From NCBI GenBank assembly GCA_023653785.1, contig JAMKCH010012582.1:1-64000 (forward strand): a DNA stretch of 64,000 nucleotides. Direction: 5' to 3'. Source of the DNA: Ophioderma brevispina (taxonomy: Eukaryota; Echinodermata; Ophiuroidea; Amphilepidida; Ophiodermatidae). Shown piece by piece: positions 46,850-58,993 of the stretch. The notes under the pieces were generated by a model. The model saw only the letters and a program-made list of their open reading frames with translations, was not told the DNA's origin and ran no database searches. The stretch's first letter is position 1. Every line of letters begins with the position of its first letter. The position numbers and the translations under genes were made by a program.

Positions 46850-47165
46850 ACATATATTGCAGCAATCCCACACTTCACCTGTTTTGGGGAATTTCACCTC
46901 AAACGGGTCATGTTATCCCACAAAAATCCTATTCTTAACACATAAAAACACTGACTTTTATGCTCATTTTATCCCACAGAGCATTGGTACTTTGGAATTT
47001 TTAGCATGATCATGTAATGTCCTGTGGTTCTTACTTTTGGAACACTTTTTATACATAAGTACTGACATGTGTTTAGTGCAGTATAGTATAGACACATTGC
47101 AATGCATTATGGAATTGGTTCAAAACTATTATGAGAGAGATCGGATAGGAACCAATGACAATGAG
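46850..47165 (-). repeat. 300-bp dispersed repeat, related copies at 57135-57430 and 57485-57770
   Basis: On the minus strand: 'ccataatgcattgcaat', 'catgtcagtactta', 'aaaaagtgtt', 'catgatcatgctaaa', a 'gctctgtggnntaaaatgag' segment and 'aaagtcagtgtttttatg', in the same order as in the plus-strand copy at 57135. Non-coding. Confidence 0.75.
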
Positions 47166-48857
47166 TGTACTTTCACGGCTGTTTAAAATCAATAAGATAT
47201 TTAATTCAAATTTCTACTAAGAAAATTAATTAACAATATATAAAAAAGATAAATGTGCACTACATGTACAGCTGAGCCACTTCATAATTTTGGAGAGCAA
47301 ATATACACTACAACAACTTGGCAAAATTTGTTTAATCTCACCCCCTCAAAAAATCCAAACTTGCACATGTGTGAAAAGGCACGTACCTCACACACACCAT
47401 ATTGTATAATACATCTGTTATGAATTTAACAGGCCAGAGTTGCCAGTTTATGCTCTGTATTGTGACGAGAGATGCAAGATATGTTGATCTGTTTTAATTT
47501 AAAAACACTATACAGCAAAAATAAAATCATTTGCAGTACGGCTGCACTTTTGAGCTATCATAATGCAAATTGAACAAATTCGGGCCTACACTACGTAAAG
47601 CAACAATTGTATTATCGATTGAGGTAGCAACAATGTGATATTTCTGGCTTGAGCTTTGCCCATAGAGGGCCTCCCAGCAGCCACCAATAGCAGCTGCTCC
47701 AGTATTCCTCCTCCACTGCTGCCGCCACTGCATGCCACATTAAATATCTACAGCCATGGTTAGCTAACCATCCAGCTAGCAAGCCAAATTTGCGAGTAGC
47801 AATGCTAGTCTTGACAAGAAATCCTTGAATAGCTAGCATTCTCTAGTACCAAGCAGGCTAAAATCATCGGCATCACTTGCTCAAAATGTCAGCTGCCCCT
47901 AGGCTCTAATCGACCCAGTGGTATAACATGTCTATCTAGAAATACATGTGGCTTTATTCAGAGCTCTCTTGGTCGCGTGCCGTATCGGCCCGGGCCAGCT
48001 GATTGGTGGGGGCACGGGGTGCAGCAGACAAAGTCAACAAGTTCAGAGTCTCGCTGAACTCCACTTGCACTCGGCCGGGCTTAATGGGGTGTAATGCTCA
48101 CAATTCCAGCATGATTTTATTTTCGATGCACACATGAATGTACAGCAACGTAATCCCACGCACATTGTTTTGCGGTACAGATTACGTTGGCTTGATTTCA
48201 AAGTAGATTCAGGATGCCGGGACACTCAACGACTTCTAGGTGCTTTGAAATTTAGCAACTGCACAAAAGATAGGTTGCTTAAAAATTTGCGGAGCTTGTT
48301 ACCTGTATAGACAGTAACCCACAGCTCCCAGGATGATGCACTTTTCAACTTTGAAAATGTCAAACTGCGGCTCCCATCTGCCATTTCAGGCCAGCATCGA
48401 TTACCCAGCCCTCCCGATTACGAAATGTATCTTGGTGATGTCGTCAAACTTGCCATGAAAATAGACTCTTTTATTGGGAGAATCACGAGCCCTACACTCT
48501 CTGATTATCTGATTACATATCCAAACTGTTCTGGATCAACTTTGTTGAATTCCAATATCTCTGATGTCATATTGTATTGAGGACACGGTGTATCAATTTA
48601 ATAGAGGAAAAATTAGAAAGTGTTTCAAATCAGCGGGCTAGATTTTGCTTTGTTTATGGACAGTGGCAACACTTAATAAACCCTATTTGTACAATCTGTT
48701 GCTGTTGTATGGTTTGGTTTTAAGGTATTATATGATTACCTCAACAACATCATTTTATCATGGCATGCTCATCACAATTGCTATCTTCAAAACTTTTACA
48801 CTAAATAAGTAATGAAATCATTTCCAATTGGCTGCATGCATTTTTTTAGAAAATATA
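47166..48857. other. No recognised feature
   Basis: The region is unremarkable apart from somewhat higher GC at 47950-48080. I saw no domains. Confidence 0.4.
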
Positions 48858-48925
48858 AAGGAGGTGGTGGTGGTGGCGGCAGCGGTAGCAGTGACGGCGG
48901 CAGCTGCTGCTGCTGCGGTGGCAAC
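48858..48925. repeat. Trinucleotide-rich tract (GGT/GGC/AGC/TGC)
   Basis: 'ggaggtggtggtggtggcgg' runs into 'cagcggtagcagtgacggcg' and then 'gcagctgctgctgctgcggt'. Without splice sites or an open surrounding frame I treat it as a microsatellite, not an exon. Confidence 0.7.
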
Positions 48926-49026
48926 TTTCAGCAAATCTTCACTTTCTTATGAAAACTTCCCAACTAGAATTTCAGTTCTTGGCTTGTGCCCTCATTAATA
49001 TTCAGATAATATGCTGAATATTCAGC

Positions 49027-49275
49027 ATGGGCTGCCTTTTTGTTATTAGCCAATTAAAACAAATATGCAAATGAGGTACTTAATATGCATATTTTGTAAA
49101 GACACATGACATGAGTAATACTTGGGTGCACCACTACTCACTATCACATACCAATTTTCATGGAAATCAGTCATTGGCTTCTACCAATAGGTTTGCCTTT
49201 TTGTTACTAGCCAATCAGAAAAAATATGCAAATAAGGTATTTGATATGCACATTTCGCAAGGGGGGTAGGACATG
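49027..49275. repeat. Two-copy direct duplication, period about 166 bp
   Basis: 'gcctttttgttattagccaa' at 49033 recurs as 'gcctttttgttactagccaa' at 49194, both followed by 'aaatatgcaaatnaggta' and 'gatatgcacattt'-like sequence. A third partial unit with 'caccactacacacatacca' and 'gtcattggc' lies at 49698-49740. Confidence 0.7.
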
Positions 49276-49745
49276 CCAACCTAACAGCGAATTCAAAATG
49301 GCATCAACTTCCGGGTGCTAGTCTTTTTCAAAGGAGGGCGCTCTTACGCATATCGAACGGTTACACACATACTTGACTAAAGACTAGGCCTGGTCACGAA
49401 TATTTAAATCTAAATGACCGCTACTGGAAATTACAACTGTTGCAGCGATGGTTAATACACTAACTCGACGGATTTTTTGACATGAATCAGTTCCCCTAAA
49501 ATTATCATGCCATTTACCAAGATTCTTTTGAACAAGTTAATAGCGATTTGTAATCTCAATAAGACAGAGATTCCATAGTAAATGCACGTAACATTCCCAA
49601 ATTACCGTTTTGGAAATCTCAATGTCCAAATCAGCAGATGTGTCATTACCCCCCCCCCCAACATTTGTGAACAAAGATGACAGGGTAAAACTTGTGTCCA
49701 CCACTACACACATACCAATCATGAAAATCCGTCATTGGCAGGAAG

Positions 49746-50334
49746 TGAAAGTCAGACTAAAAGTTTACTCTTTTGGTTAACAAGCAACAAACATCCATGA
49801 CAAGTGGTTCTCCAGCAACAGATGGGAACAAGGCTACAAAAATTAAACAGTTCCAAATAAAAATCTGTGATAAATGGGATTAAAATAACCTTTCATGGGA
49901 CTACAAATCAATATGTGGACTTAGTTAGCTATCGGGTAAACTATTTTTGACATGGATAATAGGGAATTAATGCTTTATTCCTTAAGTAGTAAGAACAAAG
50001 GGGGAAAAGCAATCATAGAAAATTTTTGTCCTTGTGGAGGCACAAATTACTTAGAGGGGCGTATTCGATCGTATTGGACCCCCCCTCATTTACCGAATAG
50101 TAGCGATTTTGATAGAGATGAAAGGCCATATTTTTTCATCGTCGTCCTGAAATTGGAGCCCTCGAATCCATGTAATTCCCAAGAATAAACAACCAGGCGG
50201 TTCTCGAACCACATAGTCTCGCCTGCTTCGCGTATAGCTGTAAGGACAAAGAGCAGCACACCCCGATTGCAAATGTAAGGCGTACAGAGTGTTCCCAAAG
50301 AAGTTGTTGCAAGCAGATACAGTGGAGGATTGCA
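49746..50334. other. No recognised feature
   Basis: This is ordinary AT-rich sequence leading into the T/G-depleted tract. The 78-codon frame at 49952-50188 has no domain. Confidence 0.4.
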
Positions 50335-51362
50335 GATATCCCCATCCCCAACACACCCAACCCCTCCTCCAAAACCCCGCCAACCACCCCACACTCCTCT
50401 CCAAAAACACACACATACCCCAACACCCCACTCACACCCCAACCACCCCACAACACCCCACAATGCCCCGGAACACCCCACCCCCTCCCACACACCCCGC
50501 AATATCCCCACCACCCTCCCCCAACACCCGGCAACACCTCACCTTGCAAAACACACCAACCAAACCCAATTACCAAGCCCCACCTCCCTCCCACCAACCC
50601 ACCCCACCACCCTCCCCAATCCCCACCCAACACCCCACCCCTCCCCCCAACACCCTCGCAACACCCCACCCCTCCCCAAACACTCCGCAACACCCGACTC
50701 CCCTCCCCAACTTCCCGCACACCCCCACCCCATCCCCAACACCCCACAACACCACACCCCCTTCCAAACACCACGCAACCACCCAAAAAAAAGAAACAAA
50801 AAAAACAGGAAAAAAAAAAAAAAGCAAAAACAAACAGGAAAACAAAAAAAAAAACAGTGAACAAAAATGTACCAAACCTAGAAAAAAAAAAAAAGAGGGA
50901 AAAAAAAAAACAAAGCACAAAAAAAAAAAAAAGGAAAAGAAAAATAAAAAAAAAGAAACAAAAAACAAAAACGAAAAACATAAAAGGAAACAAAAAAGGA
51001 AAAAAAAAAAAACGAAAAACAAAAAAAAAGAAAAATGGAACAAAAAAAAAATACAAAAAAAAATAACGTAAGAAAAAAAAAAAAAAAGAAAAAAAAAAAA
51101 AAAAAGAACAAACAAAAAAAGAAAAAAAACAAATAACCGAAAAAAATAAACAAAAAAAAAATAGAAAGAAACAAATAAAAGAAAGAAAAAAAAAACAAAA
51201 ACCGAAACAAAAAAAACACGTGACGAAACAGACAATTTTCCCCTGCCCAAAACCAACAACAACCCAACAACACAACACCCCCGCCCCACCCCAACACTCT
51301 CCCACACACTGCAACTCCCCAACACACTGCAACACCCCACCCCTCCCAACACGCCCGCAACA
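50335..51362. repeat. One-kilobase tract almost lacking T and G on the plus strand
   Basis: Three parts: about 450 bases of C/A (50335-50785) built from words like 'ccccaacac' and 'ccgcaacacccc', about 450 bases of A-runs broken by single g, c or t (50786-51236), and about 125 bases of C/A again (51237-51362). The minus strand is G/T-rich with many runs of three or more G, so quadruplex formation is possible. The lack of stop codons opens false frames up to 399 codons. It may be a degenerate satellite or poorly resolved sequence. Confidence 0.9.
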
Positions 51363-54300
51363 CAGTACGGGCCCGCTTGGCCTGTGAAAAAATTATGGTA
51401 TCTATGTCAAAAAACACCGTCAGTCAATGCATTTTGATCATTAATTGTACCTATTGCGACGATTTTTTTTAAAAAACTAAACTTTGTCACCAATAAAAAC
51501 GTTCAAATCCATATGCCAAAACAGCGATTACGATTGCCGAAAATCAGCCTGATTTAGTGAATTCACCATGCAGCAAAGATCTGAGGCAATGGCTAATGGA
51601 AGTGATTATTGATTTGTGGCACAATCAAACACACGGATAGTCAGGCATTTAACGGTACTAATAAACTAATTGGTACAGAATCGCAAACTTGATTTCGTGT
51701 AAAGGCTTGAAGAGCCTAGGTAAGGGCACCTCTTTGTAGTAGTCTGTTCTAACAGGTCATTATATGGGTGTGTAGACAACCTCAAAGAGTGACTTAAAGG
51801 GACATAACACGCTAAGTTTTAGTTTACCTATGTGATACACTATGTTGAAACGATTCTCATCATTGATGATTACAATAAATTAATTAGCTAATTAGAAGAC
51901 AAAAATGAAATCAGGAACTGATGGGCGCATCCATGTTACCAATAATCTCACGGCCATCTAGTGACGTTTCGGCCATCTTGCGGCCATTGCTACATCATGT
52001 CTATAGTTTGTCCCATGATAAATGTCAAAACAAAGTAATTTACTTTTGAGTATCAAACATGTCTAACAGGTTCATATGCCTTTGAATTGATGCACATCTG
52101 CAGTGATTATATTCCAATAAAGAAATACTAATACTAATAACTACTTCACAGATTAACCTCAATACAAATAACGAGTAGGCCTACTTACTGTGGATGTAAA
52201 GATTTTACCACAGTATCCCAATGATGAGTAGAGCCAATTGAAGTCCACCTGTCCCACATCACCGTTCACCTGGCCAGATAGCAAAATAGTGTCATTCCAA
52301 GGTACTCATTGAAGGTCTCAATTGATTTTACGCAGGTAATTCAAGTAATTGTATAGCATGTGGGCACTGAGGGACTCTAATATGAATGGCTCTACTCGAG
52401 CATTACATGCTGAATAGCGTTTCGGTTTACATTTAGTCCTGCTTTTTAAAAACTTAGAATACAGTGACATTTTGTGAGACACACTATATAATCCGCTAAA
52501 ACTTCTAACATTCCATCACACACCTGCTTTATTGTTGGCAACATGGCCGCTCCAATCATCCCAGTGAGAACAATAAGCAAAGCGTAGCGTGATGATCTCC
52601 TTTAACATGTAGTGAGGAAAACAACAGGCCGACACAGATAAATATTCCTTCAGACTGACCATGTTATTTTCGTCCATGCTTTTATAAAGCTCAGATGCGT
52701 AAAAACCAATCTAAACCAACATCCCAGCGCTTATTAAAATTTTGTGTCAAGGGTGAATGAAAGTAGATTGTAGTTTCATCGATTGATCGAGTAAGATAGA
52801 TTCTTATGGCTTTCCCAAAGGTTTCCAAATTCTGCACATATTGCAACCTTTTATACATGTGAATGTTACACATATTTTCCATAGCGTTATTTTGTATTTG
52901 GGTGATGAAATGGGCGATTACCTCATTTGGCCGGCCGGAACTAGGCACAAGATTTGTTCTCTATCATATCATGTCTATTCTAGCCCATTCTAAATATAAA
53001 CAAAGATATCAATTTGGGCATGGTGGGTGCTGGACTGGAGGCTGAAGCAGCAAATGCTATCAAACTTAATATCATGGCTGGCTTGAATTTTCAGTGATCA
53101 GAGGGGGTTTTATGGTATTTACTATTTGTTTTCCTTTGTTTTACTTCAAGACACTTGTAAAAAATTCTAGTGATATGCCAACTACAGACTTAGTCCATTT
53201 GTTCATTTCAATTTTCATTTCAGTGGACAAGTCATCAAATTTGATAGCCGATACCTGCACTAGGGTACTAGTAATGTCCCCCTCGTTCCCCAGACTTACC
53301 TAAAAAGTTGAGATTTTTATATCATCTGAACCGTTAGCCTCAGTAATCCATGTGTACCAAATCTTATGTGCAAATTCGGTCGTATCTGTAAGAAAGTTGC
53401 AAATTACAGCACAGCAGCCTATGGGACCGTGGGAAACAAACAATTGCTCATAACACAAAACCGCAAGATCGAGATCAACTCAAATTTTGTGAATTGGCTT
53501 TTCTCAAGGATATCTAGTGAACCATGAATAAAACAGAAGGTGCTGGAATCACGAAATGCACCTTTAATAGTTGTGTTTTTTGGGGGGAGGGGATAGTTTG
53601 AAGCAATTCTTTGGAACTTCAAAATGTTTTTTGGAGTTGATGCACTCCTGGGATGTGACCAAGTTACAAAATTTTAAAGTAAAAAAGAGCAGCAATGCTA
53701 TGGTCAGTCATATTTTCACAATAAAGTTTAGAGTGAATTGATTTATTATTATTATGCAAACTTGCTAGACCAAGCTAGGTTGTGATTCTTTATCATATTC
53801 GATAACAAGTGAACCCACCCTACCACAACATCCCTTTTCTGTGAAAATGATGCAAAAATTTTAATTTAGAATATTTTGTTCGGGCCTGTGAAAAATGGCA
53901 AGAGCCCCTAAAGATTTGAGAGCAAGGGCCCAAATGGCCCATGGCCTTTTTTCAACACCGGGAACAACTTCAAATAGATCAGCAAGCATATCCTGAGGCA
54001 GCATGTCAGGGCAAGCTTAGTCTCAGTACAAATATTGTTACTAATGCAGAGATAGATACCCTAAGAATGTCAAGACTTTGTGTAAAATAACCCATACTCA
54101 CAAAGCTGCCACATGTCTTTTTAAAGCCCTATTCAAACTCTACCAATAGGCTCGAAGTCAGGAACTAGGAAAAATTGAGTTATTGGTTTTAAGTTATCCA
54201 TAAACTAAGCTAAAAAACCTAAGGCAATGGTTTGGATATTAGAAGTAAAATGTTTATCACAATGACCCATAGAACAGAGTGTGTATGTGTGAGCATGTGC

Positions 54301-55144
54301 CTTCAGGTTCACACCACCAAATAAATTGCCATTGGTTTATGTACAAAATGGCCCTAATTAAAACGTAAATTTCTCATTAACGAAGCGACTCAGTTGCTTT
54401 AATTATGCATTACCTTGGACTGCTAGACCTCTGCATCCCATTCAGCAAGAAGAATCCATAAGTCGACCACGGAGCTTTCGAACTACTGAAGCATGAAGAC
54501 AACGATGAGTTCCGATCCCCTCTGAACTGTGGCTTCTAGTCAAAATATTCCTATGGGATGGGTGTAAAATTAGTACTGTAATTACGCAGTAGTAAGCTCA
54601 CACACCTTTTTGTCTTGATATTTTGCTGATTTTTACCTTTAAAATAATTTCTAAAACCAAAAATATGGCCCAGGAAGTTCCAGTTTCTACTATTTTTCAA
54701 TTTGAACTTAGACGTCACTTTTTTTTACCTTTTTCCCAAACACTTTTCGGCCAGAGGGTGCCAGACCAGATCTATTTAGTGGTGTGAAATCTTCATGTGC
54801 ATGTGTATGTGTGTGTTTCAGATGACCTGAAAATCTTGAAGGGGGCTTCATGAGATTGCTTGCTTTACATGCAATAGATAGTTTTGCTGGCCTGATTCCA
54901 CTGACCCAAGATACGGTCCCCAAGGCAGCACATGGTATTCTGACACATTTCACACCAGAGCTCTTCACTTAATCTTTACTTTAGCCTACAGCTACTCAAC
55001 TGCCTTTACAATGGGAGCTTGTGGAATGTCCGGATAATATCATCACTTCTCCTCCCCAAAGGCTACTTTGTATTAAAAATATTTCAAAATTGTGTCAGCA
55101 TTTCTCATCTTCTACCAGTTTATATTTATCTATCTGAAAGAAGG
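51363..55144. other. No recognised gene
   Basis: Long unique AT-rich stretch. A 'cttaaagggacataacacgc' start at 51792 resembles a miniature-element end but no partner was found. A short CA/TG run lies at 54795-54822. Confidence 0.4.
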
Positions 55145-55350
55145 GATGGCTCTAACCCTAACAGCCTTTCTGCTTTGTGTATGTCCTAGGAGAAAGATAA
55201 AAATAAAGAAGCAGGGGAAGGGTGGGAGGTTGAAAGCAGACTTAAAAGACAGCGGAACCGTCGGACACCAGGTCCGTGGCAGGACATAGCCAACCACCAG
55301 CATGTCGCTGGCCTGGCCATCAATTCCACACCTCTGTGTGTGTTCGTTTA
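55145..55350 (+). repeat. Diverged relative of 27740-27940
   Basis: It shares 'aaccctaaca', 'gtcgctggcctggcc' and 'cctctgtgtgtgttcgttt' with the earlier copy. The purine-rich middle is longer here. Confidence 0.5.
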
Positions 55351-55415
55351 ATAACATTATCATGTTTTGAGGAGTCCAAGTGTGTGAAAATATCGGATCC
55401 AAAACATGATAATGA

Positions 55416-55552
55416 TAAAATTGGATGATTTACGCCCAATATTAATTGGTCTCGCTATGAGTTTTAAAATATTGGGCTCGACTGCGTCTTGCCCAATATT
55501 TTTGCAACTCATAGCTCGACCAATTAATTTGGGCTTAATCAATCCAATTTTA
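55416..55552. mobile_element. Foldback element (137 bp)
   Basis: The left half 'taaaattggatgatttacgc', 'ccaatattaattggtc' and 'gctatgagtt' is the imperfect inverse of the right half 'aactcatagctcgaccaatt', 'aatttgggcttaatc' and 'aatccaatttta'. The centre is 'cgactgcgtc'. A relative is nested at 12836-12985. The overlapping 127-codon frame is not a gene. Confidence 0.85.
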
Positions 55553-55685
55553 TATCACAATCGCACCACTTTACTATATGGTAAGGGAGGGTTGGTGTTA
55601 AAAAGTCTACAGGCTACTAATAAACTTTATACCAGACGAGCTATTAATAATACTTCACAATGGAAGAAAAATCCGGAAACTCCAC

Positions 55686-56125
55686 CCCGGGGGGGCCACT
55701 TGTATTCAAAGGTGGATATGATGCGTGAACATGGACTTCCAAAATGCACCCCAAACAAGTATTTCCACCGACTAAAAATTATACCCTAAACAAGTAATTT
55801 TGTCTGATTTTGCTACACCAAAGAAGTATTTTTGTAAGTTTTGCTACCCGTAACAAGTAAGCAATGCATTATGTCGTTAATATACCTTTATTATCTTGCT
55901 TTGCTTTACAATATTTTTTATCTGTTTAATTTTAGTATTACACATACATCACAATTTCAGATTTTAGTAAAAAACATACCCTTTTTTCCACATTTTGCTG
56001 TTTTTGACACCCTAATCAATGTACGCGCGTACATCGCCTGTTGGAAAAAAAGATACTCTTTTTACGCGTTTTCTTGTTCACGCATCATATCCACTTTTGA
56101 ATACAAGTGGCCCCCCCCCCCCGGG
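55686..56125. mobile_element. Transposon with CCCGGGGGG ends and 8-bp target duplication
   Basis: The left end (CCC, a G run, 'ccacttgtattcaaaggtgg' and 'atatgatgcgtgaac') is inverted on the right ('gttcacgcatcatatccact', 'tttgaatacaagtgg', a C run, then GGG). The flanks 'aactccac' at 55678-55685 and 56126-56133 are identical. The 8-bp duplication is hAT-like, but the GC-run ends are unusual for hAT. The interior repeats 'aacaagta' words about every 30 bases and has no transposase. Confidence 0.88.
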
Positions 56126-56367
56126 AACTCCACACACTTGACACTATGTAGCTTCATTTGGTGGAGACAGCTCCATCATTCATATACATCACGAAGACTG
56201 ACCACATGGTTTTAAGGTATTGGTTATATCAATATGCATGTAATGGGGTCAATAATACAAACAGGCATTCAAAATATCTGCCTACCCAGAAGATTGACGT
56301 TAGTAGCTTTTGCATCTCTGGCCAGTATCTTTTTGGCTACACTGCTGTGGTTGGCCCACAACTTGTT

Positions 56368-56766
56368 CACAGCTGTTTGACCCCGTGCAAATTGTCTCTT
56401 ATTTTTAGAGCCATTTTAAGCAATGGCGACACAATTTTGACAACTGTTGTAAGTAGGGACATCCAAGACCTATTACCTCCACAAAATCAGAAAAATCCAT
56501 TGCGGGAATCTTGCCATATAGGCCTATAAAGGTCATAATTTGTATGTTATAGCGCCCTCTATAGGGTTATATCACATAGAAAGACATGTATAACTAGATT
56601 TTGATGAAAAATCATATTTGCCCACAATGAAATTTCATCAAATTTACACATGATGTAGTTAGAGGCATTAATACTCCAACTTAGTCGTCAAAAGTGTGTC
56701 GCCGTTGATATTTTTTATTTTATTCTCGTTTTGTCATAATAAATGAGACTTTCAAACAGCTATGTG
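56368..56766 (+). mobile_element. CACAGCTGTTTGA miniature element (399 bp)
   Basis: Ends 'cacagctgtttga' and 'tcaaacagctatgtg'. The body matches 14898-15286 inverted. This copy keeps both ends and the whole interior. Confidence 0.85.
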
Positions 56767-57134
56767 TTAACACTTAAAAAACAAAAGATACTTATATGGT
56801 AATATTGGATATGAAAATTTGTGCACCAAGCCTGCACAACAAGATTCTCCACTTCTTTCTGTATTATATCACAAGCCATCAAAAGCCTGTTGGAAACCAG
56901 CTAGATTGGCTAGATTGACTCTTTTGGGTGGATGACTAATAGTGTCTTTAAGTCTGAATTAATATTGATGAGAGAGGCAAAGGGCAAGGCTGAAATACTA
57001 CGATGCAGGAGCCACTGTTGTTCCTGAGTGCCTGCCATACAACACCTGCTTTGGGAAAATTTTTGTCTGGTTTGGAAATTGGAGGCTGGAAATAGTGCAA
57101 GATGATGATGATGAGCTTGAATACATCAATTTAA
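56767..57134. other. No recognised feature
   Basis: 'taatagtgtctttaagtc' near 56938 resembles one end of the 21860/61493 family, but no partner end was found. Confidence 0.35.
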
Positions 57135-57430
57135 TCTATAAGTGATCAACCCAGAGGGTGATTTGAACCAATCCCATAATGCATTGCAACATGCCCAAAT
57201 TGTACTGTACTAGACATGTCAGTACTTAGGGATAAAAAGTGTTAAAGAAGTTTAAGAACATTTTCATGATCATGCTAAATATTACCTAAGTACTAATGCT
57301 TTGTGGTCTAAAATGAGTGCAAAAGTCAGGGTTTTATGCATAAAAAATATGATTTTTGTGAGATCACATGACCTTATTGAGGTTAATTTTTTCAAAACTG
57401 GTGCAATGTGGGATTGAATCAATACACCCT
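57135..57430 (+). repeat. 300-bp dispersed repeat, copy 2
   Basis: 'ccataatgcattgcaacatg', 'gacatgtcagtacttaggga', 'catgatcatgctaaata', 'gctttgtggtctaaaatgag' and 'gatcacatgacc' follow the order of the inverted copy at 46850-47165. Confidence 0.75.
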
Positions 57431-57484
57431 CTGTGATCAACCATACATAATGGACATGTCACAGATGGTGGGGGTACTCAAAGA

Positions 57485-57770
57485 AGTTGGGTTTACAGTA
57501 GAGAGAGGTTGAAATCAATCCCACAATGCTTTGCAACACACATGTTCATTATACACATATCAGCATTTAGGAATATAAAGTACTTATAAATTCTAAGAAT
57601 CTTTCATTATACCTTTCAAGGTCATGACAACAAAAAATCCTTATGTGTTTCTTTTTTATTAAAAAAAATAACAAAGGTCTGGGTGTTTGCATTGTGAAAA
57701 GACTGTATAGGGTCACATGACCTTTTCAAGCAGCAATTTACAAATATTGCATTTTGGGATTGTTTGGTTT
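57485..57770 (+). repeat. 300-bp dispersed repeat, copy 3 in tandem
   Basis: 'cccacaatgctttgcaacac', 'atatcagcatttaggaatat', 'ttcattatacctttc' and 'gggtcacatgacc' repeat the plan of copy 2 about 350 bases downstream. It is more diverged. Confidence 0.65.
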
Positions 57771-57795
57771 ATGAGGAAGCTGTACTTGTAATCGG

Positions 57796-58015
57796 CAGTG
57801 GCGTAACCAGTTTTTTTTTGCAGGGGAAAAAGGGGGGCACAAGCATATATTAAAGTTTGTTAGTACAGTATAGGCCTATGTTGTTTTTCTGTTAATTGGT
57901 GCATGTGCAGAAAATCACTGATTCCATAGGGGAAATAGTGGGCAAGATTCCCAAGGGGGAAAGATTCCCCACGGGGCAGCATCGCCCACCTCCCCCTCCC
58001 CCGGTTACACCAATG
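57796..58015. mobile_element. Degenerate hAT-like miniature element
   Basis: 'cagtggcgtaaccag' on the left and 'ccggttacaccaatg' on the right are imperfect inverses (12 of 15). The flanks do not match, so the target duplication has decayed or the ends are misjudged. Confidence 0.5.
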
Positions 58016-58993
58016 ATAATTGTGTACAGAATTAGGTGACCAATTACCACATATGTCAAGGTTGGTCAATCAATATGGCGTGGACAGTGACTGGTTTGAA
58101 TGTTAAGTTTGAGCAGGGCATATTAATAAAATATGATTTTAAAATGTAAAAATGTCCTATTTAAGTCGATTTTCAACTAGCAGACAAAATAATTCACTTA
58201 ATAACTAAATTTTCTGTCTTAATAAACTTTGACTGTGCACAGATTATTATTCACGGCAGACATTTGTTCTATTTGTTCATATTACGTCAGACACAAAATT
58301 GGTCGCCTTATTCTGGCCTTGACGATAGCTAGCCTATTTTGAAACTCCTGGTGGACACACAACAAAAAGTAGAATTCCCAAAGTAGATTGCGACTATTAA
58401 TACCGAGTGATGCGTGCAGAGGCGTCTCCTTGCACTCTGTTCTATTCACGTTTATTACACAATTTAACACTGATTAGAACTAATTTAGCAGTAAAGTCAG
58501 TTGCATTCTCTAAAGACAGGTGTGATGGGAGTCACAGAAGCAAAGTGCAAAGGGCTACCACAGTTGGTCCTACGCAAGGGCTACTGTATGGCCAAGCCGA
58601 CAGTATCATGTTGCCAACAGTATTTTACTTGGGTTTCAGGTGTTGGATCATGGTGTGATAATTCAGGGATAATTGCATGGTTACTTTGCATTATTAATCT
58701 TGTTAAAGGGGAGACATTTGGGAAGAATAACTCTAATTATTTTTCAATTCTCCAATAAATGCCAATTTTTTAGTTAACTTGCATAAATGTACTTGTAGTT
58801 GACCAGTGACATAACCAACGGGTGCCAAAATATGATTTTGACGGTTATTTTAACAAAAACGTAGATATTTTGCGGTACATTGATGATCCATCCATATCCT
58901 ACCCCTACATGTGAAGATCCTGACTGAAACACTGCAGTTCACCAAAGGCTGCAATATCCTTGAGTTTATAGCATTTTAAAAGTTACACTTTTA
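58016..58993. other. No supported gene
   Basis: A frame at 58501-58758 starts among splice-like signals but shows no recognisable domain. Confidence 0.35.

Noticed and set aside
48858..48925. Trinucleotide tract as a coding poly-Gly/Ser/Ala exon
   Set aside because: No splice sites or continuing open frame around it.
50289..51071. 260-codon plus-strand frame rich in proline and lysine
   Set aside because: Same low-complexity tract, read on the other strand.
50136..51335. 399-codon minus-strand frame
   Set aside because: It runs through the T/G-depleted tract. Its protein is poly-F/L and poly-G/V, an effect of base composition without stop codons.
54708..54968. 86-codon minus-strand frame
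   Set aside because: It contains a CA-repeat translated as alternating H and T, and no domain was recognised.
55406..55789. 127-codon frame
   Set aside because: It crosses a foldback element and the end of an independent transposon.
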